Assembly (NCBI GenBank): GCA_030144725.1
Contig: JASKMD010000014.1
Coordinates: 6,523,450-6,587,449 of the forward strand
Reading direction: 5' to 3'
Origin: Haematococcus lacustris
Taxonomy: Eukaryota > Chlorophyta > Chlorophyceae > Chlamydomonadales > Haematococcaceae
DNA: 64,000 nucleotides
Shown: in pieces, positions 54,974 through 64,000 of the stretch
Position numbering within the stretch: the first letter of the stretch is position 1
Layout: every line of letters starts with the position of its first letter
Made by a program: the position numbers and the translations under genes
Notes under the pieces: generated by a model
The model's database searches: none
Told to the model about the DNA's origin: nothing
Seen by the model: only the letters and a program-made list of their open reading frames with translations

Positions 54974-55999
54974 GCCTTGTCACTTCTGCCACCAGCGCGT
55001 GACGGTGAGGCATGTTTCGCCGTCACTGCAACATCTGGCTCTGTATACACAAGGGCACCGAGCAAGGGATCATCAGCGACATCACCGGCCGACGTGTTTG
55101 CACCTTGGATTGATTCATATGCTGCCGTGCTTACCTGTGATGCGCTTGATTGGTTGGCCCCGCAACACCCACCACATCCCGTGAGCCCTATGGGGCCAGC
55201 CTGCACAATGTTGCTCATTGTACTAGCGCCCCTACAGCTTCTTGACCTGCCTGTACCCAAGACACCAACTCACCTGAAGACGCCTTTGCCTGTCCCGCTG
55301 TGCCTGCCACCTCGGCAGCTCCCTTTGGCGGAGAGGCACTTGAGCTGGCCGCTAGGGCTGCCCCAGCATGAGGCGTCTCTGCAGGGGGGTTCCCCCCTTC
55401 GCTGATTGGGCTGCAACCAACACAGAGGATTACCACCAACATCATCATGAGGCTCACAGCTACGCTTACACATGTGCCTGGTTGGAGCGAAAGGGGGTAT
55501 CACACATCAGACCTATGACTGGTTACTGCCTTGCTCTTGAGTTAGTGGGTGTGCACTCACTGCTCCGCCGCCACCACATCCTGTGGGGCATCCGTTCCAG
55601 CCCCCTCTACCACCGTTGGCTCCATGTCATCAGCGTTGCTGGCTTGGGCAGGGACGGCACCTGGTGTAATGAAGTCAATTTCTGCATGGGCACATGTCTT
55701 ACATTAGTTGTCATCTAAAAGCATGATTGAATGTGCACATACCTTGCTCAACACATACCTTGCTCTTCTATCATCCTCTGCGAGCATGCAACAACAGCCT
55801 GTCAGTGGCGGAACCAGAGAGCCTACATGCACTGCCAGCAACACCTAGCGCCCCAATTCCTCACCTGTACGGTCACCTCCAAGTAAGGTTTGAGCCAAAT
55901 CCGTCGTTGGGACGCCATGTTAATGTGCGCCAAGTCGATGGCGCGCCAATACCGCCTGCAAATGCCACAGCACATGGTGCCGGTCATCACCTGCATCAT
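54974..55999 (-). pseudogene. Multi-exon gene fragment of unknown function (inverted copy)
   Basis: Same gene fragment as 49216-50241, on the minus strand. Exons by reflection: 55865-55999, 55759-55777, 55561-55681, about 55257-55410, and from 55200 downwards. After the shared breakpoint its frame runs on as AEQVLPSQITISYHHKHKHG, different from the other copy, so both 3' ends are lost. Whichever copy is older, the true end of the gene is not in this window. Confidence 0.45.
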
Positions 56000-56530
56000 G
56001 TGTATGGTCAACTCAATATGGCAATCTTACACGTCTGCAGCCTGAAGGGGGAAATAGGATAGGAGGAGGGTGTGGTGTGGTGGGGTGGGGGATGGGGGGA
56101 AGGGAAGGGAGAGGGGGAAAGGTGAGGTACTGAGAGTTACCATCGGACCTGCAGCAAACACAGTGCACGCTATTGGTTAGGCTGGATAACAGTGGACATT
56201 GTAAGGCAAGGGCAAACCACTCACCGCTTACGCCTTGGTGCTCCGTGCTGCGCAATGCGCCTTGCTGGCTCCTTGTATTGGCTCTGCACCACCTGCCATA
56301 TGGCAGCTAGCTCCTGACAACTTATGCCTTGCACCACATGCCTCCTAGCTGCTCTCCTGGCTTGAATTGAGCATTGCCGCAGCACAAGTCAAGCCAAAGT
56401 CCAAGATGGTTTGAAAAGCACGAAACTAAAAGTACTAAGTTGTCAGCTATATTTTGTAAAGCATGATGTTGTCAGCTTAAGATAAACAGTAGTACAAACG
56501 TTGTAATTGTAAGAGAGCAGGTGCCACATG
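54974..56530 (-). repeat. Inverted copy of segment B
   Basis: Reverse complement of 48685-50241. Confidence 0.9.
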
Positions 56531-56544
56531 GTACCTGCGTTGTA

Positions 56545-57467
56545 GCCACATGACCACAGAGCAGTATCCACATGACTACAGAGCAGTGTACACATGACTA
56601 CAGAGCAGTATCCATATGCCTACAGAGCAGTATCCACATGACTACAGAGCAGTATCCACATGCCTACTGCGCAGTATCCACATGACTACAGAGCAGTATC
56701 CATATGCCTACAGAGTAGTATCCACATGCATACAGAGCAGTATCCACATGACTACAGAGCAGTATCCATATGCCTACAGAGTAGTATCCACATGCATACA
56801 TAGCAGTATCCACATGCATACATAGCAGTATCCACATAACTACAGAGCAGTATCCATATGCCTACAGAGCAGTATCCACATGACTACAGAGCAGTATCCA
56901 CATGCCTACAGAGCAGTATCCACATGACTACAGAGCAGTATCCATATGACTACAGAGCGGTATCCACATGACTACAGAGCAGTATACATATGACTACAGA
57001 GCAGTATCACATGGCTACAGAGCAGTATACAATGACTACAGAGCAGTATCCACATGCCTACAGAGCAGTATCCATATGCCTACAGAGCAGTATCCACATG
57101 ACTACAGAGCAGTATCCACATGACTACAGAGCAGTATACATATGACTACAGAGCAGTATCACATGGCTACAGAGCAGTATACAATGACTACAGAGCAGTA
57201 TCCACATGACTACTGCACAGTGTCCACATGGCTACAGAGCAGTATCCACATGACTACAGAGCAGTATCTAATGACTACAGAGCAGTATTCACATGATTAC
57301 AGAGCAGTATTCAATAGCTACAGAGCAGTATCTATATTAATACAGAGCAGTATTCACATAATTACAGAGCGGTATCCACATGCCTACTGCGCAGTATGCA
57401 ATGGCTACAGAGCAGTATTCACATGACTACAGAGCAGTATGCAATGACTACAGAGCAGTATTCACAT
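56545..57467 (-). repeat. 22-bp satellite, inverted orientation
   Basis: CAGAGCAGTATCCACATGAC units, about 41 copies, ending at the hAT insertion at 57468 and resuming at 59595-59700. Confidence 0.95.
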
Positions 57468-59594
57468 CAGGGTTCGACAGTTGGTGATATCTGGTCTAAG
57501 GGCGCCCTTAACTGATGTCAGGGTAAACTACGGGGACCACACTACACTGTTCATACCCCAAAAAATTTTGCCGGCCTGCGGCCGGCTTGGAAGAGGCATG
57601 TTACCTTACAGCAGCTAACAAGAAGGCTTCAAAGGTGTCCTTTGGGACTCCACCTGCCTCCGTGCCAAACAAGGCCTCATCCACTTCATCACTTGACTCA
57701 TGCTCTCACTCATGCTCTTCTTGCGCGCTCTCTTCCCCCCATTGTGAGCCCCCATGACCCCATTGTGAGCCCCCATGAAGGTGTTGGCACCAACAGAGCA
57801 GAAAGCCACAAGCAGAAAGCCACATCTAGGCTGAGGGTGTCAATCACACACAGTATGACAGCTGTGATGTGCTCAGATGTGGCCCCCACCACTTTGATAG
57901 CGCATAAGAAAGAGGTGTGGTAGATGAAGGACGATGGCTCCAGATAGCGCACGTAGAGGAGCAAATGGTCCTCAGTTCCCACGTCCGTGCTGCTGTCAGC
58001 TAACAAGCTGAATAGGGGCTGGCTCGTACAGCTGCTAGCTGTTGAGTGAGGAGGGTTTGGCTAATAGAGTAATGGGCGGCATTGAAGTAACGGGTGGCAC
58101 TGAAGTCATGCGGCATAGCTGGTGCCCCACTATGAGTGGCAAACTGGAGGTGGGCTGCAAAGGACATGGCTGAGTGGCCCCACAACACCATGAAGAGGGC
58201 TGCCAACACCATGCGGCGGTAGGTGCCTTGGACCACTGTTGTTGTTGCAGCCTTCACAGCTGCTTTGATGGAGCTGGCACCCCCCCCAGCACGCTGTGCC
58301 ATGCCGATGGCTTCTGAATGGGCCTTGCTCTTGGCGTGTTGGGCCAGCTCCGCCTCACACGTCACAGCCCCACCACCACCACTCGCCTTTGCGAATAGAG
58401 ATGAGTTGGGCTTGTGCTCCAAGCAAGTGGAGCAGTGGGCTTGGGGGGTGCCTCTCTCGTTGCATCCGCCACTGAACCTGCACCATGGGTACTTTGCTTG
58501 CAACTCCTTCTGCTTAGCCTCACGATTGCACTCTTGTGGCCTCTGCGGATGCTGGAAGGTGCTGGCTCTTGGTCAATGAGAATAGGATCGTCTGGGCTAA
58601 GGCTGCCCTGCTGCTGATGACGTTGCTGCCCTGCTGTAGCTGCCCTGCTGCTGCTACCGTGATGCTGCCCTGCTGCTGATGACGTTGCTGCCCTGCTGTA
58701 GCTGCCCTGCCGCTGCTGCTGCTGCTGCTGCTGCTGCCCTGCCGCTTCTACCCTGCTGCTGCTGCTGCTGCCCTGCCGCTTCTACCCTGCTGCTGCTGCT
58801 GCTGCTGCCGCTGCCCCTGATACCGCTGCCCTGCTGCTGCTGCCCTGCCGCTGTAGCTGCTGCCCTGCTGCTGCTCCCCTGATGCTGTGATGCCCTACTG
58901 CTGCTGTTGCCATGCTGCTGCTGCCATGCTGCAGCTGCCCTGCTGCGGCAGCTGCTGCTGCAGCCCTGCTGCTGCCGCTGCTGCCCTGCTGTAGCTTCAC
59001 TGCCGCTGCTGCTGCCGATGGTGCAGCACTTTAGCAGCAGCATGGCAGCATTTTGGCCCTGCTGCTGCTGACGTGCAGGACCTGCTGCAGCACTTATAAA
59101 GAATGCTAAATGATAAATATCAGACATATTATACCCCAAACCAGTTTAATCCTCCCCGCATTGGGCGCATTGGGCTGACAAGGCCATTTTCATCGGGAAA
59201 GGCGGGATTGCGGGCTGCGTGGTCTGCGCGGTATAAGAAGTTAACATGAGTTCACATGTGAACGCGGAGATGTCAACGTCGAAGATGTCAACGATGCGAC
59301 AATGGTACCCACCAAGCGCCATCTGAAATGTCATCTGTCGCTGGTCCGACGGAGTCTGCCTTACTTTCTTGCCTGGCTTTCCCCTGGCTATCTGATAACG
59401 CAGCCGTGAGTTAGGTTTGAGATATGTACGGGCGCAACTAAGAATAACAGGCGCCCGTAGATAGCCCGTGAACTCCCCCCCGTAACCCAAATTTTGAAAA
59501 CCACGGGCCCCCGTACTGGGCCTTCGGCCCAGTTACGGGGGCCCTCGCCAAAATGGGTCAAAAGTACGGGCCCCGTACGGGGGGTCGAACCCTG
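57468..59594 (-). mobile_element. hAT element, 2127 bp, with transposase remnant, TSD ATTCACAT
   Basis: Exact 8-bp duplication ATTCACAT (57460-57467, 59595-59602), itself a piece of the 22-bp satellite. The terminal inverted repeats are CAGGGTTCGAC (left) and GTCGAACCCTG (right). The minus strand carries a frameshifted hAT transposase fragment (57710-58503) and a long GCAGCAGCAGGGCAGC-type tract (58620-59060). The right-hand 450 bp (59146-59594) hold a frame of 114 codons with no recognised motif. Confidence 0.9.
57710..58503 (-). pseudogene. hAT transposase fragment, frameshifted
   Basis: From 58503 downwards the frame reads KYPWCRFSGGC, a zinc-finger-like HCSTC ... TCEAELAQHAKSKAHSEAI (BED/TTF type), then the start of the catalytic region, QTLLTQQLAAVRASPY. 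There it hits a stop. The next frame, from 58006, continues LLADSSTDVGTEDHLLLYVR. Together they match the conserved hAT (DUF4371-like) block in which the first catalytic Asp sits in a DESTD-type motif, here ADSSTD. Loss of one T in TATTCAGC (about 58021-58024) explains the shift. The frame ends at 57710, so the second and third catalytic acids and the dimerisation domain are missing. Inactive copy. Confidence 0.75.
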
Positions 59595-59699
59595 ATTCAC
59601 ATACATACAGAGCAGTATCCATAAACTACAGAGCAGTATCCACATGCATACGTAGCAGTATCCACATGCCTACAGAGCAGTATCCTTATGGATACTGCG

Positions 59700-60240
59700 C
59701 AGGTGACACTAGCTACTGAGCAGGTGACCATGGATACTGCGCAGGTGACGCTGCTAATTTGTGTGAGTGTGGTTTGCAACCAGCACTGGCTGGCAACCGG
59801 CACTGGCTGGCAACCAGCACTGGTCTGCAACCAGCACTGGCTGGCAACCAGCACTCTCACTGAAAGCAGGCAAGAGCTTGGTTTGGATCAGCAAGCACAT
59901 TAGCAGCATCAGTGGCAAGCAGCATGAGCACGCTACTGAGTGGTGACGGCAGCAGAGTGGAGAGACCTACTGCCTGCACGCTGCTAACTACTCGCCTTTC
60001 GCCTTTCGCACTTGCTGCCTGGCTGGGGAGGGTTGCTGCTCCATGCCACCGCCCCTCTGTGGTGTGGGAGGAGGATGGTGGGAGCCACACCAGCCAGCAC
60101 TGGTCACAGCCAGCCAGTACTGGTCACAGCCAGCCAGTACTGGTCACAGCCAGCCAGTACTGGTCACAGCCAGCCAGTACTGGTCTTAGCCAGCCAGCAC
60201 TGGTCACAGCCAGTGCTGGTTACATCCCAGTGCTAGATGC
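59700..60240 (+). repeat. CCAG(C/T)ACTGG palindrome arrays
   Basis: 59767-59855: CAACCAGCACTGGCTGG units. 60092-60225: a 20-bp unit CCAGTACTGGTCACAGCCAG, seven copies. Between them (59860-60090) is unique sequence with no recognised gene. Confidence 0.85.
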
Positions 60241-60600
60241 CTTACAGTAATGTGTGTCATGCATTGCATTTATTGGGTATAGTAGAGCATTGTATGTAAA
60301 ATGTCTCTCTGTCACTGTGCAGGGGCTGGAGCTTGGACGACTACCTTCTTCACATTGAGGTCGCCTTACATTGTAAGGGAATGAGATAAAGGACGGATGG
60401 AGTGTCTTGGTTGATGCTACATAGCGAAGCAGTGTACTATGTAATGTTAGTGGTAGTGATAACAAACACATGTACATAGTACACGCAACGACATTGCAGT
60501 GAGTGATAGCACATGTAGTGTGTTATAGCGTGTTGTCCTCTTGTTGTAATCGGTGCCTATACTGTACCTAACCTAGGCTCCTTATGCGCTTCATCAATAG
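60241..60600. other. Spacer, no gene seen
   Basis: Nothing supported. The 60241-60330 part resembles 45836-45960 (TACAATGCTCTACT, GGGATGTAACCAGCACTGGC) in reverse orientation. Confidence 0.35.
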
Positions 60601-60920
60601 GACTTGGCAGTATGGAGAGTTGTTAACCCATTGCAAGCGCACATTGTAGCGCACATCGACTGGACATCGCACATCAGAAAGACTTGGCAGTATGGAGAGT
60701 TGTTAACCCATCGCAAGCGCACATTGTAGCGCACATCGACTAGACATCGCACATCAGAAAGACTTGGCAGTATGGAGAGATGTTAACCCATCGCAAGCGC
60801 ACATTGTAGCGCACATCGACTAGACATCGCACATCAGAAAGACTTGGCAGTATGGAGAAATGTTAACCAATTACAAGTGCACATTTTAGCGCACATCGAC
60901 CGGACATCGCACATCGCACA
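60601..60920 (+). repeat. 80-bp tandem repeat, four copies
   Basis: Units start GACTTGGCAGTATGGAGA at 60601, 60681, 60761 and 60841, an exact 80-bp period. Each ends with GCACATCGACT/GGACATCGCACATC. The last unit is the most diverged. Confidence 0.95.
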
Positions 60921-61035
60921 TCGGACGTAGGCAGCCGGTGGGGAGCTTACAGCGAAGCGCTAAGACCAGCGATGCAAGTATTACATGGGGATACGCGGAA
61001 ACTTTGATATCTCCATGCCCTAACTCTGCCAAAGC

Positions 61036-61117
61036 TGACAACCAGTACTGGATGCCAACCAGTACTGGTTGAGGTCCAGTACTGGTTAGCAACCAGTACT
61101 GGACCTGAACCAGTACT
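61036..61117 (+). repeat. Five CCAGTACTGG palindromes
   Basis: CAACCAGTACTGG and CCAGTACTGGTT words about 17 bp apart, the same core as 43462-44420. Confidence 0.85.
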
Positions 61118-61411
61118 GGTTGCCTCTCAAAACGGCACGACAGGCCAACGCTCAAATCTCGCCAGCCACTTGGAGTTGATTTTTTTTTCCAAGTGCGTTG
61201 GCTTGCCAATGGGAAACTGAAGACTTCCATCAGAAAAAAAAGTACCCTTAGGTGGCACTTATAATGCGATCTTTTCTACGAGTGACGCTTTGTTGTCAGC
61301 GCATTTGCATAGCACTGTCGGGATAGCAAACGAGCTTGGGCTACATTGAGTTGTTCCTGCATGGGGGTGAAGGGGGCATGGGGGTTAAGGATGCATGGGG
61401 GGAAGGCAGCT

Positions 61412-61720
61412 ACAGTACTGTAGACCCCACACCCCTACAGTACTGTAGACCCTACAAGGTACTGTAGACCCCTACAGTACTGTAGACCCCTACAGTACTG
61501 TAGACACCTACAGTACTGTAGACCCCTACAGTACTGTAGACCCCTACAGTACTGTAGACCCCTACAGTACTGTAGACCCCTACAGTACTGTAGACCCCTA
61601 CAGTACTGTAGACACCTACAGTACTGTAGACACCTACAGTACTGTAGACACCTACAGTACTGTAGACACCTACAGTACTGTAGACCCCTACAGTACTGTA
61701 GACACCTACAGTACTGTAGG
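61412..61720 (+). repeat. Array of CTACAGTACTGTAG palindromes, second locus
   Basis: Seventeen or so copies with an 18-bp period (CTACAGTACTGTAGACCC or ...ACAC), the same palindrome and period as 39394-39712. Confidence 0.95.
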
Positions 61721-61724
61721 CAGC

Positions 61725-62390
61725 AGCAGCATGGGTGGCAGCAGCAGCAGGGGGGGGGGCAGCAGCAGCAGTAGGGGGGCAGCAGCAGCAACAGTAGGGG
61801 GGCAGCAGCAGCAGCAGCAGGGGCGCAGCAGCAGCAGCAGCAGGGGGGCAGCAGCAGCAGCAGCAGCAGGGGGGCAGCAGCAGCAGCAGTAGGGGGGCAG
61901 CAGCAGCAGCAGTAGGGGGGCAGCAGCAGCAGCAGCAGGGGCGCAGCAGCAGCAGCAGCAGGGGGGCAGCAGCAGCAGCAGCAGCAGGGGGGCAGCAACA
62001 GTAGCAATAGGGGGGCAGCAGCAGCAGCAGTAGGGGGGCAGCAGCAGCAGCAGCAGGGGGGCAGCAGCAGCAGCAGGGGCGCAGCAGCAGCAGCAGCAGG
62101 GGGGCAGCAGCAGCAGGGGGGCAGCAACAGCAGCAGTAGGGGGGCAGCAGCAGGAGCAATAGGGGGGCAGCAGCAGCAGCAGTAGGGGGGCAGCAGCAGC
62201 AGCAGCAGCAGGGGCGCAGCAGCAACAGCAGCAGCAGGGGGGCAGCAGCAGCAGCAGTAGGGGGGCAGCAGCAGCAGCAGCGGGGGGGCAGCAGCAGCAG
62301 CAGTAGGGGGGCAGCAGCAGCAGCAGTAGGGGGGCAGCAGCAGCAGCAGTAGGGGGGCAGCAGCAGCAGCAGATATAGTAGGGGCACTGT
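61725..62390 (+). repeat. Compound (CAG)n / G6 minisatellite
   Basis: About 22 units of (GCA)4-7 followed by GTAGGGGG or GGGGGG, period about 27-33 bp. The very long Cys/Leu/Ala/Pro frames on the minus strand are repeat artefacts. Confidence 0.95.
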
Positions 62391-62404
62391 AGCACCTACC
62401 TACC

Positions 62405-62750
62405 TTTTGGCTGCTGAGTGAAGGGGGGGGGAGTGGAAGAGTGAAGGCGGGGAGGGGGGGTAGATGTGGAAGGCGGGAGGTGGGAGGCAGGGAGGCGGGA
62501 GACGGGGAGGCGGGAGGCAGGGAGGCGGGAGGTGGGGAGGCGGGAGGCTCAACCGGGTTGGGCTGGGCGGGGGTGGGTTGGGTTGGGGGCATGGGTTGGG
62601 GTGGGTGGGGGCATGGGTTGGAGGCATGGGTTGGGGTGGGTGGGGGCATGGGTGGGGATGGGGGCGGGGGAGGGAGCGGGGGCGGGGGCGGGGGCGGGGG
62701 CGGGGGCGGGGGCGGGGGCGGGGGCGGGGGAGGATGAATTGGGAGGGGGT
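62405..62750 (+). repeat. G-rich minisatellites, (GGGGGC)n
   Basis: GGCGGGAGGCAGGGAGGCGG units (62465-62550), GTTGGGGTGGGTGGGGGCAT units (62570-62660) and a pure (GGGGGC)n run (62676-62735). Confidence 0.9.
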
Positions 62751-62789
62751 GGTTGTGTAGGGGAAAGGGAAGTGGAAGGGAGGTGCCCA

Positions 62790-63600
62790 CTAGACCTGCA
62801 ACCAAGGGGCGTGCACGTGCGGTAGGGTGACCAGGCTGGGCACTGTGTTAGCTATCACCGTGGCCTTACCTTTGTGGTCCTCCTGGCCTCCTACCTGCTC
62901 ACACCAGGCAACATATCCCATGCGCCAGTGGGGTGGGACTGCGGTGGGGAGTGTAGGGTGTAGGGAAGGGAAGGTGGGGTGAGGTGGGGGTTGCGATGCC
63001 ACGTCAATCGAAGGGTGGGAGAGGGGAAGAGGAGGCTTGACAAGTATGGGAGGGGAGAGGGAGGGAGAGGGGGAAGGGAGGGGTGGGAAGAGGGTGGGTG
63101 GGGTGGGCTTTCTCCTGGCTGCTGGGATGTCAGGGGAGAGGTGACGGGGAGGGGGGAAGTGGGGGGTGGGTAGAGGTGGAAGTGGAGGGACGACAAGCTG
63201 GGCGTTGGTGGTGGGCGTGGGAAAGGGGAGGAAAAGGGGATGGGGAAGGGTGTGACGATCAATCCTGCAGCGGGACAAGGGGCATGCCAGCGGTTAAGGT
63301 GGGTACAGGGTGCCACATACCTGCACTCACCTTTTGCTGGGGTGTGGTGTATATGTGTGTGGGAGGAAGGGGAGGAAGGGGAGGGAAGGGAAGGGGAGGT
63401 CCATGGGGAGGGCGAGAGAAGTGGGGAGGGCATTGATAGTCCCAGGTGTAGGCGCACAAGACCTGCGGCAATGGTGTGACGATTTGTCAACGGAAGCAAA
63501 CATTGGACATGGGTACTGGATGCACTCACCAATAGAGTAGGGAGATGTAGAGCTGGCAGATGGAGGGGCAGGTGTAGCAGCACTCCATTACAACCCACCT
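62790..63600 (-). other. Possible minus-strand exons, gene not established
   Basis: Short segments with good splice consensus on the minus strand: about 62884-62940 (acceptor ACCGCAG, reading WRMGYVAWCEQ), and about 63534-63556 (LYISLLY, donor TTG|GTGAGT). Intervening DNA is G/A-rich and repetitive on the plus strand. Phases could not be chained with confidence and no family is recognised. Confidence 0.2.
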
Positions 63601-63641
63601 TCCTTTGTCCTCACCTCAGTAGGAAGTGCAGGGTGGGAGAG

Positions 63642-64000
63642 TAGGGCTGGGCTGGGCTGGGCTGGGCTGGGCTGGGCTGGGCTGGGCTGGGCTGGGCTGG
63701 GCTGGGCTGGGCTGGGCTGGGCTGGGCTGGGCTGGGCTGGGCTGGGCTGGGCTGGGCTGGGCTGGGCTGGGCTGGGCTGGGCTGGGCTGGGCTGGGCTGG
63801 GCTGGGCTGGGCTGGGCTGGGCTGGGCTGGGCTGGGCTGGGCTGGGCTGGGCTGGGCTGGGCTGGGCTGGGCTGGGCTGGGCTGGGCTGGGCTGGGCTGG
63901 GCTGGGCTGGGCTGGGCTGGGCTGGGCTGGGCTGGGCTGGGCTGGGCTGGGCTGGGCTGGGCTGGGCTGGGCTGGGCTGGGCTGGGCTGGGCTGGGCTGG
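63642..64000 (+). repeat. (GGGCT)n pentamer satellite running off the window
   Basis: Pure GGGCT units to the last base. This is the complement of the pentamer at 11834-12393. Its true length is unknown. Confidence 0.95.

Noticed and set aside
61435..62805. 456-codon Cys/Leu/Ala/Pro frame on the minus strand
   Set aside because: Entirely CAG/G-run minisatellite plus palindrome array; extreme composition, no splice context.
63642..64000. Chromosome end or centromere at the (GGGCT)n array
   Set aside because: The same pentamer forms an internal array at 11834-12393, and the window simply stops inside the repeat; no evidence about what follows.

Overview
The window looks like nuclear DNA of a green alga (Chlorophyta, most likely Chlamydomonadales; this is inference). 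The supported genes are split by many introns of about 70 to 500 bp with GT/AG ends and CAG-type acceptors. They include plant-type families: an AHP-like phosphotransfer protein, a microsomal P450 with an FGLGPRGCPG heme loop, and IST1. A TGTAA polyadenylation-type signal follows one gene. Most of the 64 kb is repeat or mobile DNA, and most long open frames are by-products of short-period arrays.

Layout. 0.7-1.0 kb: last exon of a histidine phosphotransfer (HPt) protein. 1.7-13.4 kb: repeat-rich block with a foldback element, a 226-bp tandem repeat, a hAT-type element with 8-bp target-site duplication (TSD), inverted minisatellite blocks, a nuclease-like ORF and a (CCAGC)n satellite. 13.4-28.0 kb: direct tandem duplication of a 14-exon cytochrome P450 gene. 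Copy 1 is intact (611 aa); copy 2 has a frameshift in exon 9 and introns swollen by (CCCCCT)n, (CCCTGG)n and two hAT-type MITEs. 28.7-32.9 kb: an IST1 gene on the minus strand. 34.2-38.6 kb: an unrecognised host gene with a 3.83-kb DNA transposon in its intron. The transposon has 128-bp terminal inverted repeats (TIRs), a TTAT target duplication and a three-part coding region broken by one stop.

40.3-42.9 kb is the most unusual locus. A two-exon gene for a 2-oxoglutarate/Fe(II) dioxygenase-like protein (HxD...H...R) lies between two arrays of the same 44-bp palindrome-bearing repeat in opposite orientations. It looks like a mobile or selfish unit carrying a dioxygenase.

43.4-57.5 kb: arrays built on palindromic words, a direct duplication of about 4.5 kb, and an inverted duplication of about 1.56 kb that carries a truncated multi-exon gene. 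57.5-59.6 kb: a hAT element with a frameshifted transposase, inserted in a 22-bp satellite. 59.6-64 kb: further palindromic, CAG-rich, G-rich and (GGGCT)n arrays.

How the genes relate: HPt (two-component/cytokinin-type relay), P450 (ER mono-oxygenase) and IST1 (ESCRT-III/VPS4) are independent housekeeping or accessory genes. The rest is a record of hAT-superfamily activity (six elements with exact 8-bp TSDs), a second TIR family starting GGTCACC, and satellites that share a CAGTACTG core. Exon boundaries were worked out by hand from splice consensus, reading phase and family similarity; no database search was run.
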